From contig NC_016131.3 in NCBI RefSeq assembly GCF_000005505.3, forward strand, positions 49,647,355 through 49,711,354: 64,000 nt of DNA. Reading direction: 5' to 3'. Of this stretch, positions 35,405-46,669 are shown piece after piece. Both the position numbers and the translations under genes were made by a program. The notes below the pieces were generated by a model. That model did not search any database and had not been told where the DNA came from. It worked only from the letters and a program-made list of their open reading frames with translations. This DNA comes from Brachypodium distachyon (taxonomy: Eukaryota; Streptophyta; Magnoliopsida; Poales; Poaceae). Position 1 is the stretch's first letter; every line of letters starts with the position of its first letter.

Positions 35405-38306
35405 ATTTGGATATGGATACCTAGAGAGATATACAATGACAATAACAGAAACAACACGGTGAACGCAGTGATCTGAAGAGCATGCAAGGAAAGACCGGAC
35501 GGGCAGATAACACGCACGCACTCATGGGAATCGAGATCAATCCATCCATTATTTCAACTTTCGGCTTGACAGGTGTCTGCTTGGTAGCGCGCCGGCTTCC
35601 GCACCTCTAACGATCGACGTAGAAGAAATTGAGAACCGAAATTACAGAACCCAACCCCAAATTATATGCTCCAACTACCGCGCGGCAAGTGTGGTCAGCA
35701 ACCTACAAAACTTGCTCAATGTGCTCCCACTGGCAACATTTAGCCAATAATGATAGAATCTGACTTAATTTTCCACCACAGCGACGTCAGGTAAAAACGA
35801 AAAAAACCAACAGTTGAAGAGTTGAAACTTGAGATCCGGATTCTAACTTTTGTTTGCTTTTTTTTTTTGACACGTACTCAATTTGTTTACTTTGTGTTGG
35901 AAGAAGATGAACAAGTGTGCAGTGTAGGCACGCACTGCGAACTAAGGAGAGGACGAAACTCGAAACCATCGACCCGCTGTGGAACCCCGCTAGCTTTCTG
36001 TGCAGTATGTATCCAACGTTAACTGAAAGCCTGCAGCGTGGATGCTATTTGATTGTTTCCGCCCGTTGAGGAATTTATCAGCAAGAGATTAGTGTATGTT
36101 GTTTTTCTATACTAAATATGTTGATCGACACGACAGTCTCTGCTCTGTTTTATTCTTACGAGGGGAAAGGCCATCAAGGAATGATCAATACAAAACAATG
36201 GCTTTGCATTGTTGATTCAAGACAAGATGAGGTTCTACGATGACGCTGGACTTTGGACCGTCCGCCTGCTGTTGGCACCCTGTCCCCAATCGCGAGCAGT
36301 CGCTTCCATTTGCTCCTTGTCCTATTTTACTTTCTCCGTTTCCGTTAATATTTACGAACGAGCTGTTCCCCAATCTATACGTACGGAAGACATAACGCCG
36401 GCCATTTGTTCAGACTCGTTCACGATCCACCGTTGGCGACAGGAGCTTTGCGTGTATACATATGCACGGCACGGTGTTGGCTATAGCTCTGTTTATTTCT
36501 TCAGAGAAACAACTGCAGAACAGAAGCAACGATCTCTAGCTAGCTACAGGCGCGTTGCATTGGGAAATTAAGAGGACTGATCCTGGAGCAGATTAGAAGA
36601 GTTCTATTCGATGAAGACTGATGACCCCCCTCGGCACTCGCTGTTTCTATCAGGTGAATTTTACCAACATGTCTTGCTCTCTGCAATTTGTCTTTTTATC
36701 GGCTTTCAGTTCGTTTGAACGTTTGTTATCTGAAGGTAGCTGGTCCCTGGTTGAAAAACAAACCAGACGAATGCATGCATTCCCAAGACCAAGAGTCTGA
36801 ATTTATGAGCCTAGGAAACTGCCGGGCAATAGCCATCGAAAAATTATATTCCTTCGAATTTTGGATTTGAGTTTTCCCAAAGATAATCAAGAGTACATAT
36901 TACACCTAGAGTACGTGATTTGGCACATGCTACCATGACTTTAACGTTCAAAATCATAACTGAAAATACCGCTCAATAACTAAATAGGAGTAACCAATAA
37001 TAAATAAATAAATAATACCCTGTCTCACTGTCTATGAGTACCCCACACAACTTTTCGCAAAAGAAAAAAGAAAAAAAGAAGAAGGAGCAAACCCCCACCC
37101 GCCCAGAAAGCCCTGGCCGGCGAAGATGCCCGACGGCCGACGCCGACGGAAAGGCCCGCTCCGCGCCTACGCCTGCGCACCACCACTAGTACAGCACGTC
37201 CGGCTCCTCTCCCGCCTCTCGCGAGTTCCCGCGGCAGGCCGGCGGTCTGGTCCCTCCAGTCGGCACCGCCCGGTGGGATCCATGTATGATGTATCTGTAT
37301 CCAGCGCCACCCGCCGGCGCCGGCTCCGCCGTCGTACGCGGCCTTCCTTCCTCGGCTCAACAGTCGGATTCGGCCGCCGCGCCATGCCACGGCTCTGGGA
37401 TACCAGGCCCTGGAAGGTACGGGAATCGGGAAACCCTACCCGTACAATGCAATTCTTTATCCGTGATGCTGGTGCGTATGGTATGGCGCATCAGCGGGAC
37501 CAGGCGGCCATTTTGTTTGTTGTTGTTGCTTGAGAATTGGTTGTAGAAGAACTGCAAATCATTCAATTCGAATCCTTTAATGTTTTTTGTCTACCGCACA
37601 TGTGAAATCAAATGGGGAAAACGATGGGCTGAGACTGAGACAGGTTTCTCAGTGATGACATATATGTAAGGAATCAGATTCAAAACGTAGTGGTATATAT
37701 GGATGAATAGACAGATATGGAGATCTTTAAACTGAAAAGTTGCATAGGAATATGCAAAAACAACATGTATATGCAAACTGAAACAAGCTACTAAATGTTT
37801 TTTTTATTAGAGCAGTAATTTCCCTAACAATCTCTAGAATGAAAACAGAAACAAAGATGTCGTCTGGAGTGTACGCTGAAAGAGACTTCTCATTTTTTTC
37901 TACCCACGTTTTTCCTATGCAGTTCAAATTTGAACTTGAATTCTTCTGTGGTGAAAAAAAGACTTGAAATAGGAGATTAGTTAAGAGAGACGTACATAAT
38001 TCATGCTCTACTTTCTGAGACCACCATTTATTTCTTCATCCGATTCATATTTGTTTGGGTCAAAATGCTTGTAATAGTGGGATCAAACTCTTAACTAATC
38101 ACTGATATATTCTGTATGATTGGAGTTTTAAGGAATTTTACCATGGTGTTTTGATCGTTGGAATGGCTTTAACATTTTTAGTGGGCTTTAACATATCTTA
38201 AACTCAGACAAATAGATACTAATTTTTTTATATTTTTGTGGGGCCAAATGACCCATACCAATTAGATAACATGCATCCAGCCCTGATACATCAATATTTA
38301 TGATAC
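35405..38306. other. WAK upstream region; no gene recognised
   Basis: A GC-rich patch at about 37085-37400 has open frames on both strands, but none shows a known domain. It could be an old promoter or gene fragment. The rest is AT-rich and includes the proximal upstream region of the WAK gene. Confidence 0.45.
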
Positions 38307-40905
38307 ATGTATTTATCATTGCCTACAGGTCAGAAGCTCATATTACTTTTCATCGCCACCCTAACCTTGCAACGTAGTACTACTGCTTATGGGTCTGGAT
38401 CCTCTGGGAGTATCCGCATGGCAAGGCCTGGCTGCCTAGACAAGTGTGGCAATGTCAGCATCCCGTACCCGTTCGGCACTGGAAAAGGTTGCTTCCAAGA
38501 ACCCTTTGATGTCACTTGCAATGAGACAGGGGCATATCTCGCTTCAACCGGAGTTAGGGTACTGGACATCAATCTTACCCTGGGCGAGGTTCGTGTTCAG
38601 AACCCACACATAGCATCGCAATGCAACTACACCAATGGCAGCACTAGCAGTGGTGGTACGCTTGCTTTAGGTCTTGACCCTTTTCATAAGGTTTCTGACA
38701 CCAAGAACAAGTTCATATCTATCGGGTGCGCTACGCTTGCAATGATCGTGGGAGTTACCAAGGGCAAGAACCAGCTTGAGTACCCCACTGTTAACTCATG
38801 CTTTTCGTTCTGCACTGATGCAAGCAATGTGGATGATAGCGTAGAGTGCTTTGGCATGGGTTGTTGCCAGAGCTCCTTTCCAGGAAACATCAGCTCCTTC
38901 AGCACCCAATCCGCACCAGTAGAAGATATATACAACTCTACCATCCAGTCCTTCAGTCCGTGCAGCTACTCATTCGTCGTTGAGGAAGATTGGTTCAAGT
39001 TCGATCGTTCATATGTGAACTCTACGAATTTTGTGAGTAACAATTCAGATGGGGTTCCTTTGGTACTCGATTGGGTTGTTGGTAATCAAAGTTGTTCAGA
39101 AGCCAGCAAGATGGGATCACAGTATGCCTGCCAAGCCATGAACAGTGAATGCATTACTGTGCTCAATGGCCCTGGTTACCGTTGCAACTGTTCTCAAGGT
39201 TATGAGGGCAATCCCTACCTACAAGGAGGGTGCCAAGGTATGCATGCATCTCCTGACGTTTCACATGTACTCTCCTTTACGTCAGATTTATTGTTTATGG
39301 AATGTGATGTATGTTGACATTGCCCTGACATCCTTTTGACAGACATCAATGAGTGTGAACCTGCAAATCGGTCCTTGTATCCGTGCAAAGGTAATTGCAT
39401 AAACACCAATGGAAGCTACACCTGTTTATGCTCATCAGGATTCAGGAGCGATGATCCAAAGAGCATACCCTGCATTCGCGCAGACCCATACAAAGCTCAA
39501 AAGATGGTCATAGGTAATAAACAAACACATTCACTACTTAATAAGCAGAAAGTTGTTTGCACTTCTTATGCCAGTTACGGAGTACATAGGTACAAGTACC
39601 GTTTGCATGCATGTCATATAGCAAAATAAATGGTGCGTATCTCACCATATGATGCATTTTTTTTAGCCAAATGTGGGCAACGTTGCTAGCTGTACAGACG
39701 GTAATCAGCTATCATGATTTTCAGGCATATCCATCAGTGTCGTCTTCCTCATTGTTTGTATCTTTGCTCTGCGTGTTGAGCATCAGAAAAGGAAGCTGGC
39801 AAAAGAGAAGGAAAGATTTTTCGATCAGAATGGTGGTCAGATATTGTATCACCAAATTATGTCGAAACAAGTTGACACATTGAGGATATTCACACAAGAA
39901 GATCTGAAGGATGCAACAAACGATTTTGACAAGAGCAGAGAACTGGGCAGGGGGGGCCATGGCACTGTTTATAAGGGCATTCTCAAGGATAACAGGGTTG
40001 TAGCTGTGAAGCGCTCGAAGCTCATGAATGTGACCGAAACAGACGAATTCGTGCAGGAGATTATTATACTTTCACAGATCAACCACCGGAATGTGGTGAG
40101 GCTTCTAGGGTGCTGCTTAGAGGTGGAGGTCCCTATACTGGTATATGAATTCATCCCAAATGGCACTCTCTTTGGGTTCATCCATCATTACTACGGAACT
40201 CCTCCCTCATTGGACACCCGTCTAAGGATCGCTCAAGAATCCGCTGAAGCATTGGCATACCTGCATCAGTCTATGAACCACCCTATAGTCCATGGAGATG
40301 TCAAGTCCATGAACATTCTGTTGGATGACAATTACATGGCGAAAGTGACAGACTTTGGGGCGTCAAGGATGCTCCCCAAAGACGCGGTTCAGTTCATGAC
40401 AATGGTGCAGGGCACCCTGGGATACTTGGACCCTGAGTACCTGCAGGAGCGGCAGCTCACAGAGAAGAGTGATGTTTACAGCTTTGGGGTTGTGCTGCTG
40501 GAGCTGATCACGGGGAAGATGGCGATCTACCACGACGGCCCCAAGGAAGGCAAGAGCCTCGTGTCGTCCTTCCTACACGCGATGAAGGAGGATAATGTTG
40601 AGCGCATACTGGACCCTAGCATAGTAAGGGCCGGGAAGGAGATGCTGCTGGGAGAGGTAGCCGAGGTAGGGAGGATGTGCTTGGGTGCTAGGGGTGAAGA
40701 CAGACCTTCCATGACCCAGGTGGCCGACAAGCTGAAGGCTATCCGAAGCACTTGGAGGGAAAAATTAGTGCTGGAGCATGGTGAAACAGATCATCCGTTC
40801 ATGCGCTCCTCACCTGCAGCTCTGGCGCGTTGTGATCCTCTGCTGTTTAGCACCTGCTCGACGGCGACCTATACGGCTGGAATAGGTATAGAAACACCCA
40901 GATGA
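38307..40905 (+). CDS. Wall-associated receptor kinase (WAK), complete
   Basis: Exons 38307-39237, 39343-39513 and 39725-40905 join to 760 residues. The order is: a hydrophobic signal peptide (about residues 9-28); a GUB_WAK cysteine-rich galacturonan-binding domain starting CLDKCGNVSIPYPFG (residue 43); an EGF-like segment (about 275-310); an EGF-Ca domain on its own exon (DINECEP, about 311-360); a transmembrane helix (about 369-383); and a Ser/Thr kinase (about 435-710). The kinase has the glycine loop [12 protein letters not shown]463, a catalytic loop with HGD (557-559) and DFG (577-579). Glycine replaces the arginine of HRD, so it is a non-RD kinase, a class enriched in immune receptors. 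The protein should sit in the plasma membrane and sense pectin or its fragments. The exact first Met is uncertain. The kinase-encoding exon is duplicated at 60 kb. Confidence 0.88.
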
Positions 40906-41639
40906 TAGTCTCATTCGATTCTACCATGTAAGTAGTTGTATGAGGTCTTACTGTGAGAGTACTGTGAGATAGTGTTTGCTTAGAGCTTCTGAGAGTACTT
41001 TCTGCAGAAATTAAGTTGTCTTTTATTTGCCGTACAAAGTATTTTACAGTAAATGGTCTTATTGTGAGAGGAGTATTAATTTAGAGGTTGGAATTGGTTA
41101 TTGCTTCCCGTAAAAAAAGAATTGGTTATTGCAAGATATATGTCCAAGTTTGGAGATGTTTGTATTGTACAGTTAACATGTCGTGCTAATGTAGCATTCG
41201 AGTTTCAGTTTTGTAATATTCATGTCATTTCTTGTATAGTTTGTAACCAATTTGTAAAAGAGGGAAATGGGATGTTGCTCCTCGATGGTTCTGTAATGAA
41301 TTTGGACTGTTTCTTTTCGGGGATTGCTCTGTAATGATTTTGTAACAAATTTAGATCGTGCTCTTTCGGGGACCGCATTGTAATGGACTTATATAATAAA
41401 ATTTGAATTGTGTGCATCTTATGTTTCGAATTCTGATGTTGTAAATTAACGTTCAAAGCCAAATTACATGCTGCTTGTAAAACGGAAAACATCACAGGAC
41501 ACAGGTGGACAAATTGACGGGCGAGGGACAAATAACATGACAATATTCATTCATTCAAATGGTGTGAAAAGATAGTAGAACAACAACACTGTGACGTACA
41601 TTACATGTAGTGTAGGCAGCAGTAATTAAACCGAAGACG

Positions 41640-41761
41640 GACCTACCGACTGATAACACCCACTTGCTGTAGTACGTGAGCAGCTCGTGAGTGAGATCGA
41701 CCGATCGGTTCTTTATTCCAACTTTCACAATAAAATTCAAAAGAGCGTAAGGGAAATGATC
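41640..41761 (-). pseudogene. 3' flank of the peptide gene, cut off by the Gypsy insertion
   Basis: The sequence from about 41683 to 41761 (GTGAGTGAGATCGAC..AACTTTCACAA..GGGAAATGATC) resembles 54176-54260, the 3' flank of the secreted-peptide gene. It continues, after the Gypsy element, at about 51439. It lies convergent with the WAK gene. Confidence 0.5.
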
Positions 41762-44700
41762 TGTAACATCCCAAAATTTCAAACTTTTACATGTGCATTG
41801 CATCCATGAGCATCATGCCACAATTGCATATTTGAATTCAAATTTGAATCTCAAAAGGGCTTTAAAAGACTTTGTTTACACCCATTTAAGCTTTGGATTT
41901 TCAAACCAATAGGGTTTATGTATACAAGGGGTTTAATGCATATTGAAGCTATCCCATAATTTTTGGATAATTATTTGGAATTGGAAAAGTATTTAATTTA
42001 AATAGATATATAGCCCTAGAGGCATTTCTAGAGAAAATGTATTTTTATATAATTTATTCCGAGGGGAAACTACCCCCAAAAGTTGTATCTTGGTAGAACA
42101 TGATTTTACAAATTTTCTGGAATTTATTTGGACCAATTTGGAGTTCAAACTCAAAAGATATCAAAAAAATGAGAAAAACAGAAAAAGAAAGGCCTAAAAG
42201 AAAAAAATAGGGGTAAACCGGACCGGCCCGGCCACTTTGGGCCGAACCGGCCCGGTCAGCCCGGCCGCCCGCGCGTGCGCGGAGACGCTGACAGGTGGGG
42301 CCCACCTGTCAGGCTCGTCGTCTCCGTTTGGAAGGCGCCCGCACCGCCCGTGCCGCCGCAATCACCGGAATCCGGAGATTCCGGCCATCCCGAAACCCAC
42401 CGGCCGCGTCGCTTTAAAGCCTGAGCACCCCGCTTCTTTTCCCCCCCGTTTGCCCTCGCTCGCACGCCCCCAGGCCGCCGGAATCGCTCGCCGGAGAAGC
42501 TCCAAGCCCGCCGCCGTTTCGCGCCGCGCCGACGAGCTCGGTGAGCCCTCCTCCTCGCCACCTGCCTCTTCTTCTTCCTCACTCTCGTGCGCGCCTTTTG
42601 ACACGACTCGTTTGGTTTTTGGGGCACTGCCGCGCCGCCCGCACCGCCGCCCGAAGCTTCGCCGGAGCCGCGACCGCGCCGCCACGTCTTCTTCGACCTA
42701 GGCGACGACCCGCTCTGCCCGAGCCCCCGCCGACCGCGCCCCCCTCTCCGCCGTGCCGCGCCGCGCCGTCCCCGGCCACCCCTGTGACGTCAGCTTCGCC
42801 CGAGGACCCCGCGCCGCCGCGCCCGTGCCCGTGCCGCCGTCCCCTCCGTCTACGGTGACCGCCGCGCCGCCCGGTAAAACCCTAGAACTCCCCTCGTCCG
42901 TCCGATCCGGATCCGAGGGCTAAGATTTGATCCCGTTTTAATTTTTAACCGAACCGGTACGCACCAATTAGATGCTGACACGTGGCACCCGGTTTTATAA
43001 AATAAAAATGTAATTTTAATCCTCCGGAATTAATAAAAGGCACTTTTGCAGATAGGCCCCTGTAATTTCAAATGATCATAACTTTAAATCTGTTTGGCCA
43101 AATTTAGTGATCCACACCTTTTTCGAATTCTTAGGAAGTGTAGAATCTTTTGGCACTGTCCAATTTCAAATTTGAATATTTGAATCACATTCAAATTACA
43201 GAATAGGGTTTTATGCCATTTAAATCATAACTAATTATTTAGAAGTCCTCTTTGAATGAAACCAGTGCCCAAAATTTTGTTTTATTGTCCTCTGTCCAAT
43301 GGGACAGATAAATAAATATTTTAACTTAAATTGTTTTGCTGTTGCAAATAAAACCTCATTTTAGGGTTTAAACCCTAGCCATTGCAATTTATTTAAAAAC
43401 CCTAATTGCATGTGCTTAATTATCAATGCGTTGGACCAGTAGATCACCCAAATAAAACCAACCCACTCATGTCACATGTTTTGCATCGCATCATGACATA
43501 CATATTCTTTTGTCATGTTTGTATTGTGTGTTTATGTATGTGTATGTTTGCTTGATTGTATAGTTTCTCGGAGAACGAACAGTGTGATTGCGAAGAGTGT
43601 TTGAATACCAACTACTATCAAGGCAAGTTCACTTTGACCATCATCTTATTATTTTATTATGCACTAGATTTTATTAGTTGCATTGTTAGGATTATTATTG
43701 TACCTATGCTAGCTATGATATGTCCTAGTAGTATAGTATACCTTTGCCATGTCCACACCACCAATCGCCATCGTCGTAGTAAAATGCTATGCTATGATAA
43801 TATACGAGGGTGGTATTATTAGAATGTGATACTATTGAATTACGATATGATTTTTCTAGTGTATGGCAAAACAAGTAATTCAATGAACCGTCCTGGGTGG
43901 GCTGCTTTGAGTATTCGAATGTCGTGACGTTAGGTCCATCTCTATGGGTCCCTCTCAGTCGAGTTCCTGTGGATTCAGGAATGGATCGTCCATGGACATC
44001 TCTTCCGTGGATTCGGAGAGCGCCTTCGTCACAATGTGGGATGCCACCCGGGATAACCAGAGACTGGACTAGTTTCTGTTTAGTAGCTTCCAGTACAACC
44101 ACATGGTAATATGGGCTCTGCCTGGATGGAGTAAGAAATGTTTACCCAGATCCGAGGGATTGTACTGAGGTAGTTGTGTAGGTGGGAGCGCGGGTCCCTC
44201 AGGTGGTCTGGGTGAACATGTTCTGAAAATTCTTGAAGTCGATGCCGTTGCTACTCCACCCGGAGGACAGCAAGGGATTAACACGTCGAATTCTTGTGGG
44301 GAATGTGTACAACCTCTCGAGAGTGTCAAACTAAGTACTTAGCCGTGTCCCCGGTTACGGACAATTATGAGCAACTAGATATTGGAGCTGTAAGGAAAGT
44401 CTCCCTCATTTCAATTTCCTAATAAAACGAATGGATTGACCTGGGTAGGAGCATTGATGTTTCTACTCAATGTGCCTAGGTCAATAGGAGCATGGGTGTT
44501 TCTACCCCGTGTCCAATAGAATTCAAAGCTATTTGTCTAAAAATGATAGGATTTGAATAATGATGCTTTTATGCAAAATAGCCAAACACCACTTAGCCAA
44601 ACTATGCATGTACTTGGTAGGTCCTTTATAACTCTAGTGAGCTTGCCAATACATTCAAATGTATTGACCTCGTAGTGGCTGCAATTAATAATGCAGGTTA

Positions 44701-45047
44701 AACTGACGAAGAGTAAGGTTCGTCGATATTTCTTTGGGTCATGTGCTTACATTCCAACATGCTCTCTCCTCTGGGAGTAGATGAGACCCTTTTACTCTAC
44801 CTTTCCGCTGCAGCTTCATGATACATTGTTATCATGGTTTTGAACATTATTTGTTTATGCTGGCCTAGGAGGTCATGCAAGTTTGTAAGTACAATTTAAG
44901 TTCTGGATGATACGTTGTAATAAAGTACTTTTGACCTTTGTATCTTGGTATTACATCTTGAACTGTGTGTGCTAGTGAGTCGATCCAGGGACTAGCACAA
45001 GTAAGCACAGAGATCGAACCCTTGGTGAAGGGGGATCGCTTCAGATG
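41762..45047 (+). repeat. 5' LTR of the Gypsy element
   Basis: It begins TGTAACATCCCAAAATTTC and ends ..GGGGATCGCTTCA, followed two bases later by TGGTATTAGAGCAA, a primer-binding site complementary to initiator tRNA-Met (one mismatch from TGGTATCAGAGC). At about 3.29 kb it is a very long LTR, typical of Tekay/Del chromoviruses. A GC-rich segment at 42230-42870 has open frames on both strands without known content. A near-perfect palindrome lies at 42289-42311. Confidence 0.75.
42289..42311. promoter_or_regulatory. TGACAGGTGGGGCCCACCTGTCA near-palindrome in the LTR (TCP-like site)
   Basis: The 23-mer is self-complementary except at its centre. Its GTGGGGCCCAC core fits the class I TCP binding consensus GTGGGNCCC. 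The identical string is in copy B at about 62486-62508. The LTR probably drives transcription, but a role for this site is inference. Confidence 0.4.
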
Positions 45048-45518
45048 GTATTAGAGCAATGTGTTGCCTGTAGGAACATGACCCTAGTTTGGATTAGGAT
45101 AAGACAAACCAAAGACCAGACCTTAGGACTACTTTTTACCCCTATCAGAATCTATATATAGACATTTTATTCCTTATCCCTATTCATCTAAATCTTGGCA
45201 TTTATATCTACATATGCATGACATGTTTATTGTTTTATCCCACATATACACCAAATACCATGTTTTATACCACATATGCATACTTGTTATATTATACCAC
45301 AGATGCATATTTGATTTTTACACCATACACCACTATAATCATGTTACCATGTTGTTCACATGTTAGTATGCATCAAATTTTACATTCACATTTCCACCCT
45401 TGATATTAATGTATATCACTTGATTCCCACTCTACCACTTGTATTTTATATTTACTTACATTCGACCATTTGATCATATCACTGATACTCACTTATCTCC
45501 TTCTTTATTTTTCTATAG

Positions 45519-46373
45519 ATGGGAAGCCCAACACCTTTTGGCAACGTCCCGCCGTTCACCAGAGTTTACTACCCCTCCACGGACGACGACCAGTTGTTCA
45601 GTGCCCCTTTGGCGGCACCGTGTGCTTTCCTCGACCTGCCACCACCCAGGTTCAGAGGCCGAGTCGAGACCGCCGCACCCGAGGGATGGCAGCCACGGTG
45701 GGAGATCGAGGCGAAGATCCGCGGGCGTGAGATCGCGCCAGTTACGCCGGATATCACCTTCATCAGTCGCTACCCCACCTACGAGCAAGGCCTTCAGTTC
45801 GCCATGCAGTGCGCTTTCGCACAGGTGTGCCGGGACTACCGGCATGAGTTTCTAGAGGACTCTCCCTTCCTCCTCTTTGGAAGGCGGAACCATGCATGCT
45901 CGGCAGTGGCTACGACCAACGACGAGGATGCGACCCCAGTGACGACCCACTTCGAGAACATGGAGATAAACACCGTGGACTTGGAGTCTTGTCTCGATCA
46001 CAAGATGACCAGGGCCGACCTCGCCGAGGAGCAGGTTGGTAATCTGATGGGAGAGAAGACCTAGTGGCTTGAGGACAAGGCCGTGTTGGAGAACACTGTC
46101 CTCAACATGGGAGACGCCATCGAGCAGCTGCAGTATGAGAGGGACCAAGCTCGCTACTACTGCGAGTAGTTCCAGGCGTTCATCGCAGCCGCAGCCGCAG
46201 CAGCACCAGCTGCCGCACCGGCACCAGACCAGGTCCCACCTCCACCACAGGATCAGGAGATGGAGCCTCAGGAGGAGGAGCCCCAGGAGGTCCACGAGAT
46301 GGACACCCCTGCTACAAACACCCGCTCCAAGATGAAGGCGAACGGGACCACACCGACAGCCACACTCCCTTAG
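45519..46373 (+). pseudogene. Extra ORF between LTR and gag of the Gypsy element
   Basis: The frame starts at ATG 45519 and is open to a stop at 46062. It reads on in the same frame to a second stop at 46168 and ends at 46373, so the ancestral product was about 284 residues with two later nonsense changes. The N-terminal half is folded-looking, with WEIEAKIRGREIAPVTPD and RYPTYEQGLQFAMQ segments. Then come an acidic region, a likely coiled coil (KAVLENTVLNMGDAIEQLQ) and an alanine/proline/glutamate-rich tail. It is not gag, which follows separately. I recall similar ORFs in other grass Gypsy elements but know of no function. Confidence 0.6.
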
Positions 46374-46669
46374 ATCTGTTGATGCCTACCAGACTTTATC
46401 TTTTTTTTTCTAGTTATCGGTAGTGCGAGTTAGTCTTTGACCATACAATCTATGTGTATGACAAAGTAGGTCGATTGCTTTTTCCTCGTACTCTTTTCCT
46501 TATGGGCAATGTCCCACCATAAACAAGTGTGTTTTGTTATGATTTTTCGAAACCTTTTATGTTTGATGAGTGTATGGTTGATATATGCTTGAGTTACTAC
46601 CTTGTTTTGAGGGTTTAGTTATCCTTAGCTCTATTCTATCTGTTTCCTCATCTATGCTACCCTAAACAG

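Larger units (their letters stand above)
39834..43840 (+). repeat. Duplicated block, copy A (WAK kinase exon + 3' flank + Gypsy LTR)
   Basis: From GTCAGATATTG within WAK exon 3 onward, this sequence matches the block starting at 60015 with only scattered differences, up to the window end. Sampled differences include GAGGATATTC against GAGGATTTTC, a missing GA near 61171, and a 15-bp tandem duplication near 62441 in copy B. The block contains about 2 kb of 5' LTR, so the Gypsy insertion predates the duplication. Confidence 0.85.

Noticed and set aside
37025..37533. GC-rich open frames on both strands upstream of WAK
   Set aside because: Arginine/glycine-rich translations without motif or splice structure; no evidence that they are coding.
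42237..42870. Open frames in the GC-rich part of the Gypsy LTR as host genes
   Set aside because: They lie inside the LTR, are repeated at 62453-63045 in copy B, and have compositionally biased translations without domains.
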